Shown in pieces: positions 7,364 to 15,954 of a DNA stretch of 62,721 bases. The position numbers and the translations under genes are program-made. Source of the DNA: Methylobacterium sp. B4 (lineage in GTDB: Bacteria; Pseudomonadota; Alphaproteobacteria; Rhizobiales; Beijerinckiaceae); the NCBI RefSeq assembly GCF_003201865.1, contig NZ_QJJJ01000024.1, positions 1 through 62,721 of the forward strand, given 5' to 3'. Numbering within the stretch: the first letter of the stretch is position 1; each line of letters opens with the position of its first letter. The notes beneath the pieces were generated by a model. It saw only the letters and a list, made by a program, of their open reading frames with translations. It was not told the origin of the DNA and ran no database searches.

Positions 7364-9139
7364 ATGAGCGGCGAGGTCATGACCGGTGCCCAGATGGTCA
7401 TCCGGGCGTTCCAGGATCAGGGCGTGGATACCCTGTTCGGCTATCCGGGCGGCGCCGTGCTTCCGATCTACGACGCGCTCTTCGACGAGACCACGATCAA
7501 CCACGTGCTGGTCCGCCACGAGCAGGGCGCGGTGCACGCCGCCGAGGGCTACGCCCGCTCGTCGGGCAAGGTCGGCGTCGTCCTCGTCACCTCCGGCCCG
7601 GGTGCCACCAACATCGTCACCGGACTGACCGACGCGATGCTGGATTCGATCCCGCTCGTCGCCGTCACCGGCCAGGTTCCGACGCACCTGATCGGCTCGG
7701 ACGCCTTCCAGGAATGCGACACGGTCGGCATCACGCGCCACTGCACGAAGCACAACTACCTCGTCAAATCGATCGAGGACTTGCCGCGCATCCTGCACGA
7801 GGCGTTCTACGTCGCGAGCCACGGGCGCCCGGGCCCGGTCGTCATCGACTTGCCCAAGGACATCCAGTTCGCGTCCGGCGTCTACAGCCGCCCGGAGCAG
7901 GACGGCCACAAGACCTACAAGCCGCCGGTCAAGGGTGACGCGGAGAAAATCCGCGCCGCGGTCGAGCTGATGGCGGGTGCGCGCCGGCCGATCTTCTACA
8001 CCGGTGGCGGCGTCATCAATTCCGGGCCGGAGGCCTCGCGGCTCCTGCGCGAGCTCGTGGCCGAGACGGGCTTTCCCGTCACCTCCACGCTGATGGGCCT
8101 CGGTGCCTTCCCGGCCTCGGACGACAAGTTCCTCGGGATGCTGGGCATGCACGGCACCTACGAGGCCAACCTCGCGATGCACGATTGCGACGTGATGATC
8201 TGCATCGGCGCCCGTTTCGACGACCGCATCACCGGCCGTCTCGACGCCTTCGCGCCGTTCTCGAAGAAGATTCACGTCGATGTCGACGCTTCCTCGATCA
8301 ACAAGGTCGTCAAGGTCGATGTCGGCATCCTCGGCGATTGCGCCGCGGTGCTGGAGGAGATGCTGGCTCAGTGGCGCGCCCTGCCGCGCCAGCCCGACAA
8401 GGCGCGGATGGAGGACTGGTTCAACAAGATCAGCCGCTGGAAGTCGCGCGACTGCCTCGCCTATTGGCCCTCGGGCACGATCATCAAGCCGCAATACGCG
8501 GTGCAGCGGCTCTACGAGGCCTGCAAGGACCGCAAGACCTTCGTCACCACGGAGGTCGGTCAGCACCAGATGTGGGCGGCGCAGTACTTCAAGTTCGATG
8601 AGCCGAACCGCTGGATGACGAGCGGAGGCCTCGGCACCATGGGCTACGGCCTGCCGGCGGCGATCGGCACGCAGCTCGCCAACCCGGACGGTCTCGTCAT
8701 CGACATCGCGGGCGAGGCCTCGATCCTGATGAACATCCAGGAGATGTCGACGGCGGTGCAGTACCGGCTGCCGGTCAAGATCTTCATCCTGAACAACGAG
8801 TACATGGGCATGGTGCGCCAGTGGCAGGAGCTGCTGCACGGCTCGCGCTACTCGCAGAGCTACTCGGAGAGCCTGCCGGACTTCGTCAAGCTGGCCGAGG
8901 CCTACGGCGCCAAGGGCATCCGCTGCGAGAAGCCCGGTGAGCTCGACGCGGCGATCCGGGAGATGCTGGACTATGACGGTCCCGTGATCTTCGACTGCAT
9001 CGTCGACAAGACCGAGAACTGCTTCCCGATGATCCCCTCGGGCAAGGCGCATAACGAGATGCTGCTCTCCGACTATCTCGGCGAGACCGGGGTGGAACTC
9101 GGCGATGTCATCTCGGCCGAGGGCAAGATGCTGGTCTGA
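7364..9139 (+). CDS. ilvB: Acetolactate synthase large subunit
   Basis: A 591-residue thiamine-diphosphate enzyme that condenses pyruvate to acetolactate, or pyruvate with 2-oxobutyrate, in valine, leucine and isoleucine synthesis. Seen: FGYPGGAVLPIYDAL (around 25–39), the ThDP-activating Glu53 in RHEQGAVHAAEGYAR, the middle FAD-binding domain, and the C-terminal ThDP/Mg motif GEASILMNIQEMSTA (from 450) ending in NNEYMGMVRQWQ. The usual Asp of the GDG-type motif is Glu here, which occurs in relatives. ATG 7364 is preceded by GGAGGAG with short spacing; ATG 7352 is a reasonable alternative, and an open frame extends back to 7271 inside the leader. Regulation by attenuation is indicated upstream. 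The small subunit gene (10189) is separated by an opposed gene. Confidence 0.96.
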   Translation: MSGEVMTGAQMVIRAFQDQGVDTLFGYPGGAVLPIYDALFDETTINHVLVRHEQGAVHAAEGYARSSGKVGVVLVTSGPGATNIVTGLTDAMLDSIPLVAVTGQVPTHLIGSDAFQECDTVGITRHCTKHNYLVKSIEDLPRILHEAFYVASHGRPGPVVIDLPKDIQFASGVYSRPEQDGHKTYKPPVKGDAEKIRAAVELMAGARRPIFYTGGGVINSGPEASRLLRELVAETGFPVTSTLMGLGAFPASDDKFLGMLGMHGTYEANLAMHDCDVMICIGARFDDRITGRLDAFAPFSKKIHVDVDASSINKVVKVDVGILGDCAAVLEEMLAQWRALPRQPDKARMEDWFNKISRWKSRDCLAYWPSGTIIKPQYAVQRLYEACKDRKTFVTTEVGQHQMWAAQYFKFDEPNRWMTSGGLGTMGYGLPAAIGTQLANPDGLVIDIAGEASILMNIQEMSTAVQYRLPVKIFILNNEYMGMVRQWQELLHGSRYSQSYSESLPDFVKLAEAYGAKGIRCEKPGELDAAIREMLDYDGPVIFDCIVDKTENCFPMIPSGKAHNEMLLSDYLGETGVELGDVISAEGKMLV

Positions 9140-9201
9140 CCGGCTCTTCCCTCGACGGCCCGGCCATGCGCGGCCCGATCACAGCACCGGTGTCGGGGCT
9201 C

Positions 9202-10092
9202 TCATCGCGAGAGGCCCCGGCGCCAGCCTCCGGCGAGCCGTTGTCGCCAGTCCGGCCGCGGAAGGGCGTCGTGGCGGCGTGGGTCGAGACGCGGGACGCT
9301 CGCCGCACGCTGTGCCGCCGTCCGGTCGCTGCGCTTGCGCAGGAGCACGAAGAACTCGTCCTCCCGCACCCGCGTCGGCTCCAGGGCCGCGCATTCGAAC
9401 GGCAGCAGATCGAGGCCGATCACTTCCGCCAGCGCGCGGGCGAAGCTGTAGGGTGTGAAGACCGTGCAATGCACGTCGACGGAGCCGCCGGTCTCGGCGA
9501 TGCCGGCGGCGATCGACAGGGCTTCCCCGGGGCCGCCGCTGATCGGCCTGACCGGAACGGCCTCACCCTTCCAGATGCGCCCCGCATCGACCGGGCAGGC
9601 CCGGGCGAAATGCTCGTAGACCGTGGCGATCGTCGGCTGCTCGAGACGCGCGAGATGGGCGGCGACGAGCGCGCCGACGCTGGTGGGTGTGCGGAAATGG
9701 TCGAAGGTGAAGCGCTTGTCGGGCACGATGAGGCAGAACACGCCGCCCTCCCGCAGGGCGTCGCCCGCCTCGCGCAGCCAGCGGATTGGATCGGGGACGT
9801 GCTCGACGACGTGGGACGCGACGATGTAATCGACCGGCCCGCGCGCGCCGAGCGCCTCGGCGAGGCCGCCGGGCCCGAGCACCACGTCAACGGGCAGGAT
9901 GCCGTCGATGCCGGCGGGGCCGAGCGTCGGGTGGCCTCGGTACTGGCGGCGGAGTTCCTCCGTCGGAAGGTGGTCCGCGTAGAGCACGTCGCCGTCGCTC
10001 TTCAGGACGATCGGATGCGTGAGGGGACCGATCTCGACGCCGGTTCGGCCCTGCGGCACGACGAGATTCAAGACACGCTGGCGCCGATCCAT
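9202..10092 (-). CDS. SAM-dependent methyltransferase-like protein
   Basis: A 296-residue protein with a class I methyltransferase-like core: GVEIGPLTHPIVLKSDGDVLYADHL near the N-terminus corresponds to the SAM-binding glycine strand and its acidic end, followed by YIVASHVVEHVPDPIRWL (residues near 95–112), typical of Methyltransf_11-type enzymes, and GGVFCLIVPDKRFTFD. The C-terminal part (about 200–296) is less conserved and Arg-rich at the end (WRRGLSR). The start at 10092 (MDRRQRVLNLVVP) was selected; a long upstream extension overlaps ilvN and is a GC artefact. The substrate is unknown; similar enzymes are found in polysaccharide and sugar modification. It lies antisense between ilvB and ilvN and splits the usual ilvBN operon. 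Confidence 0.75.
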   Translation of the reverse strand: MDRRQRVLNLVVPQGRTGVEIGPLTHPIVLKSDGDVLYADHLPTEELRRQYRGHPTLGPAGIDGILPVDVVLGPGGLAEALGARGPVDYIVASHVVEHVPDPIRWLREAGDALREGGVFCLIVPDKRFTFDHFRTPTSVGALVAAHLARLEQPTIATVYEHFARACPVDAGRIWKGEAVPVRPISGGPGEALSIAAGIAETGGSVDVHCTVFTPYSFARALAEVIGLDLLPFECAALEPTRVREDEFFVLLRKRSDRTAAQRAASVPRLDPRRHDALPRPDWRQRLAGGWRRGLSR

Positions 10093-10188
10093 GGCGCGGC
10101 CGGTATCACGCCGTCGGCGGGCGGGTCCAGCGCCTCGGCGCGGGCCGCGGCCGGGGGTGCAACAGTTTAAGACGAGGGACGCTGCAAG

Positions 10189-10731
10189 ATGAACGCGATG
10201 AACACCCACTACCCCGAGCCCACCCGGGTCGAGACCGTCAACCGCCACACGCTCGCGGTGATCGTGGACAACGAGCCCGGCGCGCTGGCCCGGATCGCCG
10301 GCCTGTTCTCCGGCCGCGGCTACAACATCGAGAGCCTGACCGTCTCCGAGACGGAGGAGGCGCGCCACATCTCGCGCATCACCATCGTCACCACCGGCAC
10401 CGACGCGGTGATCGACCAGATCAAGGCGCAGCTCGACCGCCTCGTCCCCGTGCATCGGGTCGTCGACCTGACGCTCCAGGGGCAGGCGCTGGAGCGCGAA
10501 CTCTGCCTCGTGAAGGTGGCGGGCACCGGCGAGCACCGCAGCGAGGCCTTGCGGCTGGCCTCCGCTTTCGGCGCCCGCACGCTCGACGCCACGCTGAATT
10601 CCTTCGTGTTCGAGCTGACCGGCTCGACCGAGGAGATCGACCGCTTCATCCGCCTCCTCACGGTGATCGGCCTCGTGGAGATTTCCCGCACGGGCATCGC
10701 CGCCATGGGCCGCGGCGCGGAGCCGCTGTAG
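10189..10731 (+). CDS. ilvN: Acetolactate synthase small (regulatory) subunit
   Basis: A 180-residue protein that activates the catalytic subunit and confers valine feedback inhibition. An ACT domain is seen at about residues 22–97 (HTLAVIVDNEPGALARIAGL, then GRGYNIESLTVSETE), followed by the conserved C-terminal domain (QALERELCLVKVAGTG ... SFVFELTGSTEEIDRFI ... GLVEISRTGIAAMGRG). Length fits the long alphaproteobacterial form (often called ilvH). The ATG at 10189 is followed by a second in-frame ATG at 10198, which could also serve. The partner ilvB lies 1 kb upstream on the same strand, separated by an opposed methyltransferase gene, so this gene needs its own promoter or a long read-through transcript. 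Confidence 0.95.
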   Translation: MNAMNTHYPEPTRVETVNRHTLAVIVDNEPGALARIAGLFSGRGYNIESLTVSETEEARHISRITIVTTGTDAVIDQIKAQLDRLVPVHRVVDLTLQGQALERELCLVKVAGTGEHRSEALRLASAFGARTLDATLNSFVFELTGSTEEIDRFIRLLTVIGLVEISRTGIAAMGRGAEPL

Positions 10732-10793
10732 CTGGGCCTGCCCGTGGACGGCGCTATCCTTCCTGGGCGCCGTCCGCAGCGACGAGGGATTCC

Positions 10794-11438
10794 ATGATCG
10801 CCCGCACTTTCTACTACGCCCCCGGCGCCTGCTCGCTCGCCTCGCACATCGTGCTGGAGGAGATCGGTGCGCCCTACGAGACGATCCGCCTCGATCTCGC
10901 CAAGGGCGACCAGCGGGCGCCGGAATACCTCGCGGTGAACGAGCGCGGGCGCGTCCCGGCCCTCTACGAGGACGGCTGGGTGCTCACCGAGAACGCAGCG
11001 ATCCTGCGCCACCTCGCCCGCTCGCATCCCGAAGCCGGCCTCCTACCCGACGATCCCCGCGAACAGGCCGTCGTCGACGAATGGCTCGCCTGGCTCTCGA
11101 CCGGCCACCACATCGCCTACGCCCATGTCCGCCGGCCGGAGCGCTACAGCGCCGACGAGGCGGCCCATCCCGAGATCCGCGCCAAGGGGGCCGACACCTT
11201 CGGCGATCTCTGCACCATGACCGAGGTGCGGCTCTCGAACGGCGGCTGGGCGCTGGGCGAGCGCTACAGCATCGTCGATCCCTACCTGATGGTGTTCTGG
11301 AACTGGGCGCGGGGCGCCACCATCGGCTTCGACATGCCGGCTCGCTTCCCCGCCTGGACCGCCCATGCGCGGCGCTTGTCCGAGCGCTCCGCCGTCCGGA
11401 CGGTCTTCGCTCGCGAAGGGCTGACGCTTCCGGCCTGA
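10794..11438 (+). CDS. Glutathione S-transferase family protein
   Basis: A 214-residue cytoplasmic enzyme of the GST fold. The N-terminal thioredoxin-like half begins FYYAPGACSLASHIVLEEIG with APGACS in the place of the catalytic/glutathione-binding Ser or Cys of beta-class enzymes, then GRVPALYEDG (cis-Pro) and LTENAAILRHLA, the glutathione gamma-glutamyl contact. The helical C-terminal half contains GERYSIVDPYLMVFWNWARG, the conserved N-capping Asp motif. Family members conjugate glutathione to electrophiles or reduce peroxides; the substrate here cannot be told. It lies 62 bp after ilvN on the same strand and may be co-transcribed. Confidence 0.9.
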   Translation: MIARTFYYAPGACSLASHIVLEEIGAPYETIRLDLAKGDQRAPEYLAVNERGRVPALYEDGWVLTENAAILRHLARSHPEAGLLPDDPREQAVVDEWLAWLSTGHHIAYAHVRRPERYSADEAAHPEIRAKGADTFGDLCTMTEVRLSNGGWALGERYSIVDPYLMVFWNWARGATIGFDMPARFPAWTAHARRLSERSAVRTVFAREGLTLPA

Positions 11439-11452
11439 GGCATCGTCGGGTT

Positions 11453-11815
11453 CTACCGCAGGATCCACACCGCCAGCGCGATCACGACGGCGACCGCCAG
11501 GACGATGCCGACATAGGTCGGCATGACCCAGCGGTTGGCGCCGTGGCTCGTGTGCAGCCTCGAGGCCCGGCTCCGGCGCGGCGTCGTCTCCGCTTCCCGA
11601 GCCAGGGCGATGCGGGAGGTCTCCGCCGGGCGCCCGGCCGCCTCGTCGTCGGTGCCGAGCGGCGAGAGCCCCGGGTCCTGGGCCGGGTTCTTATCGCCGG
11701 TCCGGCCCGAATCGATCTCCGCCTTGAGCTGCGGAAGGGTCGGATCGCGCGAGGGAGGGGGCGCCTCCGGAACGCGGTCGGCCGGTGGCGGCGGAGTTTC
11801 GGAGCGAAGAACCAT
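11453..11815 (-). CDS. C-terminal tail-anchored hypothetical protein
   Basis: A 120-residue protein: a Pro-rich N-terminus, a short conserved-looking segment (LKAEIDSGRTGDKNPAQDPG, then LSPLGTDDEAAG; about residues 30–60), a charged linker, and a single C-terminal membrane helix (PTYVGIVLAVAVVIALAVWI). The TGDK...PLGTDDEAAG segment is, from memory, a recurring motif in small alphaproteobacterial proteins of unknown function. ATG 11815 is the first plausible start; a much longer upstream frame overlaps antisense to the next gene and is rejected. Converges with the GST gene. Confidence 0.65.
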   Translation of the reverse strand: MVLRSETPPPPADRVPEAPPPSRDPTLPQLKAEIDSGRTGDKNPAQDPGLSPLGTDDEAAGRPAETSRIALAREAETTPRRSRASRLHTSHGANRWVMPTYVGIVLAVAVVIALAVWILR

Positions 11816-12137
11816 CTTTGCGAACGTCCCCTCAGCAGCGAGCCGGTCCGCGACCGTCGCCGGACTGCCTCGCAGGAGAGCAAGTCGCCGACGGACGGCC
11901 CAGTTTCCGTCCGTGTTCGATCCGGGGCCCGCGGCGCAGCCGCCTGCAGCCGGCCGACCGCTCTCAGGATGTTCCCAGCAGCCGAGGATAGCGCGGCTGG
12001 TCCGGAAATCGCTACACGGCCGATACCGGGAGCATCGTCGCCGACGGCCGAAAGGACGGGCGGCGGGGAACGGACGAGGCGATTTACGGTTCTGCCGCTC
12101 AGGTCGGGCCACTGAAGCACGAGGACAGCCGGCGCCC

Positions 12138-13907
12138 ATGTGCGGAATCTGCGGGGAGATCAGCTTCGGAGGACGGGCCGATCGGGGGGCCGTCGAAGCG
12201 ATGATGATGGTCCTCCGCCCGCGCGGACCCGATGCGAGCGGCCTCCAAGAGGAGGGCCGCGTGGCCCTCGGCCATTGCCGGCTGAAGATCATCGACCTGT
12301 CGGAGACCGGGCGGCAGCCGATGGTCGATCCGGAACTCGGCCTCAGCCTCGTGTTCAACGGCTGCATCTACAACTACAAGGAACTGCGCGAGGAGCTGAC
12401 GGCCAGGGGCTACCGCTTCTTCTCCACGAGCGACACCGAGGTGGTGCTCAAAGCCTATCACGCCTGGGGCCGGGATTGCGTGAAGCGCTTTCTCGGCATG
12501 TTCGCCTTCGCCGTCCATGAGCGCGAGACCGGCCGGGTGATGCTCGCCCGCGACCGGCTCGGCATCAAGCCGCTCTACTATGCCGAGACGCCCGAGCGCT
12601 TCCGCTTCGCCTCCGCGCTGCCGGCCCTGCTCGCCGCCGGGGATGTCGATACGTCGATCGATCCGGTCGCGTTGCATCACTTCATGAGCTGGCACGCGGG
12701 CGTGCCGGCCCCGCTGACGATCCTCAAAGGCGTGCGGAAGCTCCATCCCGCCACGACGCTCACCTTCGAGCCCGACGGCGCGCGCCGGGAGGAGACCTAC
12801 TGGTCGCTCACGGTCGGCCCGCGGGACGAGGACCGCGCCATGACCGAGGCCGATTGGCGCGCAGCCGTGCTCGATTCCCTCGGCGTCGCCGTGGCCCGGC
12901 GCCAGATCGCCGACGTGCCGACCGGGGTGCTGCTCTCGGGCGGCCTCGACTCGTCTGTCATCGTGGCGCTGCTGGCCCGGAACGGCCAGAGCGGGCTCAA
13001 GACCTTCTCGGTCGGCTTCGACGCGGTGAACGGCGTCGAGGGCGACGAGTTCAAGTATTCCGACATCATCGCCGAGCGCTTCGAGACTGATCACGCCAAG
13101 CTCGTCGTCGACGGCTCGCGCACCCTGGAGGCGCTGCCTGCGGCGATCCACGCCATGGCCGAGCCGCAGATGAGCCACGACGCGGTGGCCTTCCTGCTGC
13201 TCTCTCAGGAGGTCGCCCGGCATGTGAAGGTGATCCAGAGCGGCCAGGGCGCCGACGAGGTGTTCGGCGGTTACCACTGGTACCCGAAGCTGATGGGCTC
13301 GACCGACCCGACCGCCGATTACGCCAAGGCCTATTTCGACCGCGACCACGCGGAGATGCGCGAGGCGATCACGCCCGATTACCTCGGCGCGGATCACAGC
13401 CGCGACTACATCGCCCGGTTCTTCGCGGAGTCGCGGAGCGCGAGCGCCATCGACAAGACCCTCGACCTCGACCAGCGGATCATGCTCGTGGACGATCCGG
13501 TCAAGCGGGTCGACAACATGACCATGGCCTGCGGACTGGAGGCGCGCGTCCCGTTCCTCGATCACGAACTCGTCGAACTCGCCGCGCGCATCCCGGCGGA
13601 GCTGAAGGTGCGCGATGGGGGAAAGTACATCCTCAAGGAGGCGGCCCGCGCCGTCGTTCCGGCGGAGGTGATCGACCGGCCGAAGGGCTATTTTCCGGTT
13701 CCCGCTCTGAAGCACATCCGCGGGCCGTTCATGGATTTTGTGCGCGACGTGCTCGACCGGCCGGCGGCGCGCGAACGCGGGATCTTCAACCGGGATTACG
13801 TCGATCGTCTGCTCGCCGATCCGGACGGGACGCTGACGCCGAAGGGCAATTCGAAGCTCTGGCAGGTCTCGCTGCTCGAAGCGTGGCTGCAATCGCACGG
13901 CATCTGA
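12138..13907 (+). CDS. asnO: AsnO-like asparagine synthase-family amidotransferase
   Basis: A 589-residue glutamine-hydrolysing amidotransferase. Cys2 (MCGICGEISFGG) is the N-terminal nucleophile of the class II glutaminase domain (about 2–190, with RLKIIDLSETGRQPM and NGCIYNYKELREEL). The synthase domain carries the PP-loop LLSGGLDSSVIVALL near residues 262–276, SGQGADEVFGGY and GGKYILKEAAR. Length and the C-terminus (KLWQVSLLEAWLQSHGI) match the branch that amidates N-acetylglutaminylglutamine to the osmoprotectant NAGGN (trio amidotransferase) better than ordinary AsnB. The usual partner, an N-acetylglutaminylglutamine synthetase of GNAT type, is not adjacent. A class II amidotransferase gene follows 145 bp downstream. 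Confidence 0.85.
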   Translation: MCGICGEISFGGRADRGAVEAMMMVLRPRGPDASGLQEEGRVALGHCRLKIIDLSETGRQPMVDPELGLSLVFNGCIYNYKELREELTARGYRFFSTSDTEVVLKAYHAWGRDCVKRFLGMFAFAVHERETGRVMLARDRLGIKPLYYAETPERFRFASALPALLAAGDVDTSIDPVALHHFMSWHAGVPAPLTILKGVRKLHPATTLTFEPDGARREETYWSLTVGPRDEDRAMTEADWRAAVLDSLGVAVARRQIADVPTGVLLSGGLDSSVIVALLARNGQSGLKTFSVGFDAVNGVEGDEFKYSDIIAERFETDHAKLVVDGSRTLEALPAAIHAMAEPQMSHDAVAFLLLSQEVARHVKVIQSGQGADEVFGGYHWYPKLMGSTDPTADYAKAYFDRDHAEMREAITPDYLGADHSRDYIARFFAESRSASAIDKTLDLDQRIMLVDDPVKRVDNMTMACGLEARVPFLDHELVELAARIPAELKVRDGGKYILKEAARAVVPAEVIDRPKGYFPVPALKHIRGPFMDFVRDVLDRPAARERGIFNRDYVDRLLADPDGTLTPKGNSKLWQVSLLEAWLQSHGI

Positions 13908-14052
13908 TCTGCTGGTCCCGCGTTGGGCGCATGAGGCGCCGTGCAGATCGTCGCGCGAAGCAGACGCTTGCGCTCAAGGTGACGCGGATTCTCCACGATC
14001 ATCGACGAAGCGCGGCGGGCAAGAACGCACGGTTTGGGGGAGGCCCGAGAGT

Positions 14053-14892
14053 ATGTGCCGCTGGATCGCCTATCGGGGCCGCACGATACCGCTCGAGCAT
14101 TACGTGACGGAGCCGGCGCATTCGCTGGTCTCACAGAGCATCAAGGCGCTCGAATCGACCGCGAGCACCAACGGCGACGGGTTCGGGTTGGGCTGGTACG
14201 GCGACCACCCGGAGCCGGGCCGCTTCCGCGAGGTGCAGCCCGCCTGGTCCGACGAGAACCTGCGCTACATCTGCCGGCACCTGCACTCGCACCTGTTCTT
14301 CGCCCATGTGCGGGCGGCCACGGGCACGCCGATCACGCGGCCCAACTGCCACCCCTTCGCCTGCGGCCCGTGGCTCTTCATGCATAACGGCTATATCGGC
14401 GACTGGGCCCGCCTGCGCCGGCCGGTCGAGGCGCTGATCCCCGACGAACTCTACCCCTCGCGCAACGGCACGACGGATTCGGAGGCGCTGTTCCTGGCGA
14501 TCCTTGGTCAGGGCCTGATGGCCAGCGAGACGAAGCACGACCCAATCACTGCGACGGCGCGGGCGCTGGCCGCCGTGACGGAACTGGTCGGCGGCATCGA
14601 GGACGGCCATCCCTTCCGCTTCACGGCGGCCCTGGCCGACGGACGCGACCTGTACGCCTTCCGCTACGCGGCCAACGACGCGGCCAACAGCATGTATTAC
14701 CGCCAGTCCGCCGACGGCGTCGTCGTCGTCTCGGAGCCGCTGGACAAGGAGCATGCGACCTGGACGCCGGTGCCCGACAACAGCGTCGTGATCGCCCGCA
14801 AGGACGAGCCGGTCGAGGTTCTGTCGCTCAAGGAGTTCGGGCTGGCACGCCGCTCCGGCCTGCCGCACCTGCAATTGCAGCTGAGTGCCTGA
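14053..14892 (+). CDS. Class II glutamine amidotransferase (YafJ/EgtC-like)
   Basis: A 279-residue protein. Cys2 (MCRWIAYRGRTIPLE) is the N-terminal nucleophile; other landmarks are NGDGFGLGWYG, the HVRAATGTPITRPNCHPFACG stretch with conserved His and Asn, the FMHNGYIG oxyanion segment and the NGTTDSEALFLAILG segment. It consists of the glutaminase domain alone, as in E. coli YafJ and in EgtC, which releases glutamate from an ergothioneine precursor. No egtB or egtD lies nearby, so an ergothioneine role is not supported by context. It follows the AsnO-like gene on the same strand and ends at a palindromic terminator. Confidence 0.88.
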   Translation: MCRWIAYRGRTIPLEHYVTEPAHSLVSQSIKALESTASTNGDGFGLGWYGDHPEPGRFREVQPAWSDENLRYICRHLHSHLFFAHVRAATGTPITRPNCHPFACGPWLFMHNGYIGDWARLRRPVEALIPDELYPSRNGTTDSEALFLAILGQGLMASETKHDPITATARALAAVTELVGGIEDGHPFRFTAALADGRDLYAFRYAANDAANSMYYRQSADGVVVVSEPLDKEHATWTPVPDNSVVIARKDEPVEVLSLKEFGLARRSGLPHLQLQLSA

Positions 14893-14894
14893 AG

Positions 14895-14917
14895 CGGCCC
14901 CGGGTAATCCGGGGCCG
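14895..14917. terminator. Palindromic terminator between convergent genes
   Basis: A perfect 9-bp stem CGGCCCCGG/CCGGGGCCG with loop GTAAT lies between the stop at 14892 (plus strand) and the end of the sigma-factor gene at 14928 (minus strand). The plus-strand side is followed by a T-rich GGTTCCGTTCTC, so termination is more convincing for the rightward transcript. Confidence 0.6.
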
Positions 14918-14927
14918 GGTTCCGTTC

Positions 14928-15710
14928 TCAGGTCACCCAGGTGGTGCCGCCGACGGCCGAGAGCGTCATGCCGTCGGAGCCGACATCGGCGGCGCTGTAG
15001 CCGAGGATCTGAGCGAGCTGTTCGCGGGCGCGCCAGACGCGGCTCTTCACCGTGCCGATCCGGCAGTTCATCACCGTCGCGGCCTCCTCGTAGCTGAGGT
15101 TCTCGATCGCCACGAGGATCAGCGCCTGCCGCATCGGCAGGGGCAGCTTGGCGAGCGCCGTCTGCGCGTCCATGAGATCGACATGGCCGGATTGTTCCGG
15201 GGCGGCGGCGAGACGCTCGGCGTAATCGCCGTCGCTGTCGGCTACCTCGCGCACCTCCTTGCGGTGGCGCGAGTAGAAGGCGTTGCGCATGATCGTGAAC
15301 AGCCACGCCCCGAGATTGGTGCCGACGGTGAAGCGCGACCGGCTCCGCCAAGCCCGCAGGAAGGTGTCCTGAACGAGGTCGTCGGCGGCGGAGGGGTTCT
15401 TCGTCAGCGACATCGCGAAGTTGTAGAGGCGCGGCGTCATCTCGATGATGGCGGAGCGGAACGACTCCTCGTCCTTGCCCTCCTGAGCGACGAGGACGGT
15501 CTCCAACCGCGCGAGCAGGGCGTCGAACCGGCCGGCTCCGGCACTTGGGGTGCCCGGCATCTGGGCATAGGCTTCGGCGAGAAGGGCTCCGAGACGCTGC
15601 TGGATACCGGCAGGGAGCATGGGGGCCTCGCCGAGCGGCGGGGCGGACATTTCGAAGGCAGTCTTTGGCATCAGGTCCTGTGGTAGGTCACGGACTTGGG
15701 CCGGGGTCAT
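14928..15710 (-). CDS. EcfG-like ECF RNA polymerase sigma factor
   Basis: A 260-residue sigma factor. Region 2 spans about residues 84–150 (MTPRLYNFAMSLTKNPSAAD, DLVQDTFLRAWRSRSRF, TNLGAWLFTIMRNAFYSRHR) and region 4 about 180–236 (LPMRQALILVAIENLSYEEA, then CRIGTVKSRVWRAREQL). These resemble EcfG, the general stress response sigma factor of alphaproteobacteria, but the usual neighbours nepR and phyR are absent. An unusual 80-residue N-terminal extension precedes region 2; in-frame ATGs at 15671 and further in would shorten it only partly. No anti-sigma gene is seen nearby, and no clear GGAAC-type promoter was found upstream. Confidence 0.85.
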   Translation of the reverse strand: MTPAQVRDLPQDLMPKTAFEMSAPPLGEAPMLPAGIQQRLGALLAEAYAQMPGTPSAGAGRFDALLARLETVLVAQEGKDEESFRSAIIEMTPRLYNFAMSLTKNPSAADDLVQDTFLRAWRSRSRFTVGTNLGAWLFTIMRNAFYSRHRKEVREVADSDGDYAERLAAAPEQSGHVDLMDAQTALAKLPLPMRQALILVAIENLSYEEAATVMNCRIGTVKSRVWRAREQLAQILGYSAADVGSDGMTLSAVGGTTWVT

Positions 15711-15954
15711 GCCCCGGCCGCCGATTTGTCCCGCGAATTCCCTGCGCCTGCGCCTACATAGATTATTAGTACCGGTGCAGTGGTCCGTTATCCCGGTCGC
15801 GCTGCTTCGGCCGCCGAGCTTCTGTCTGCCCCCGTACCGATGACTTTACGCTGCGACAGCTTGAGTTCATGTGTCGCGGCGCGAACAACTTCGCCATAAC
15901 GCGGTTGTCGAACCGCGGACGACCGCCGCAGGGTTCGAAGGTCAACGACTGCGC

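Noticed and set aside
12099..13898. A 599-codon antisense frame opposite the AsnO-like gene
   Set aside because: No protein-like pattern; sense strand is a complete amidotransferase.
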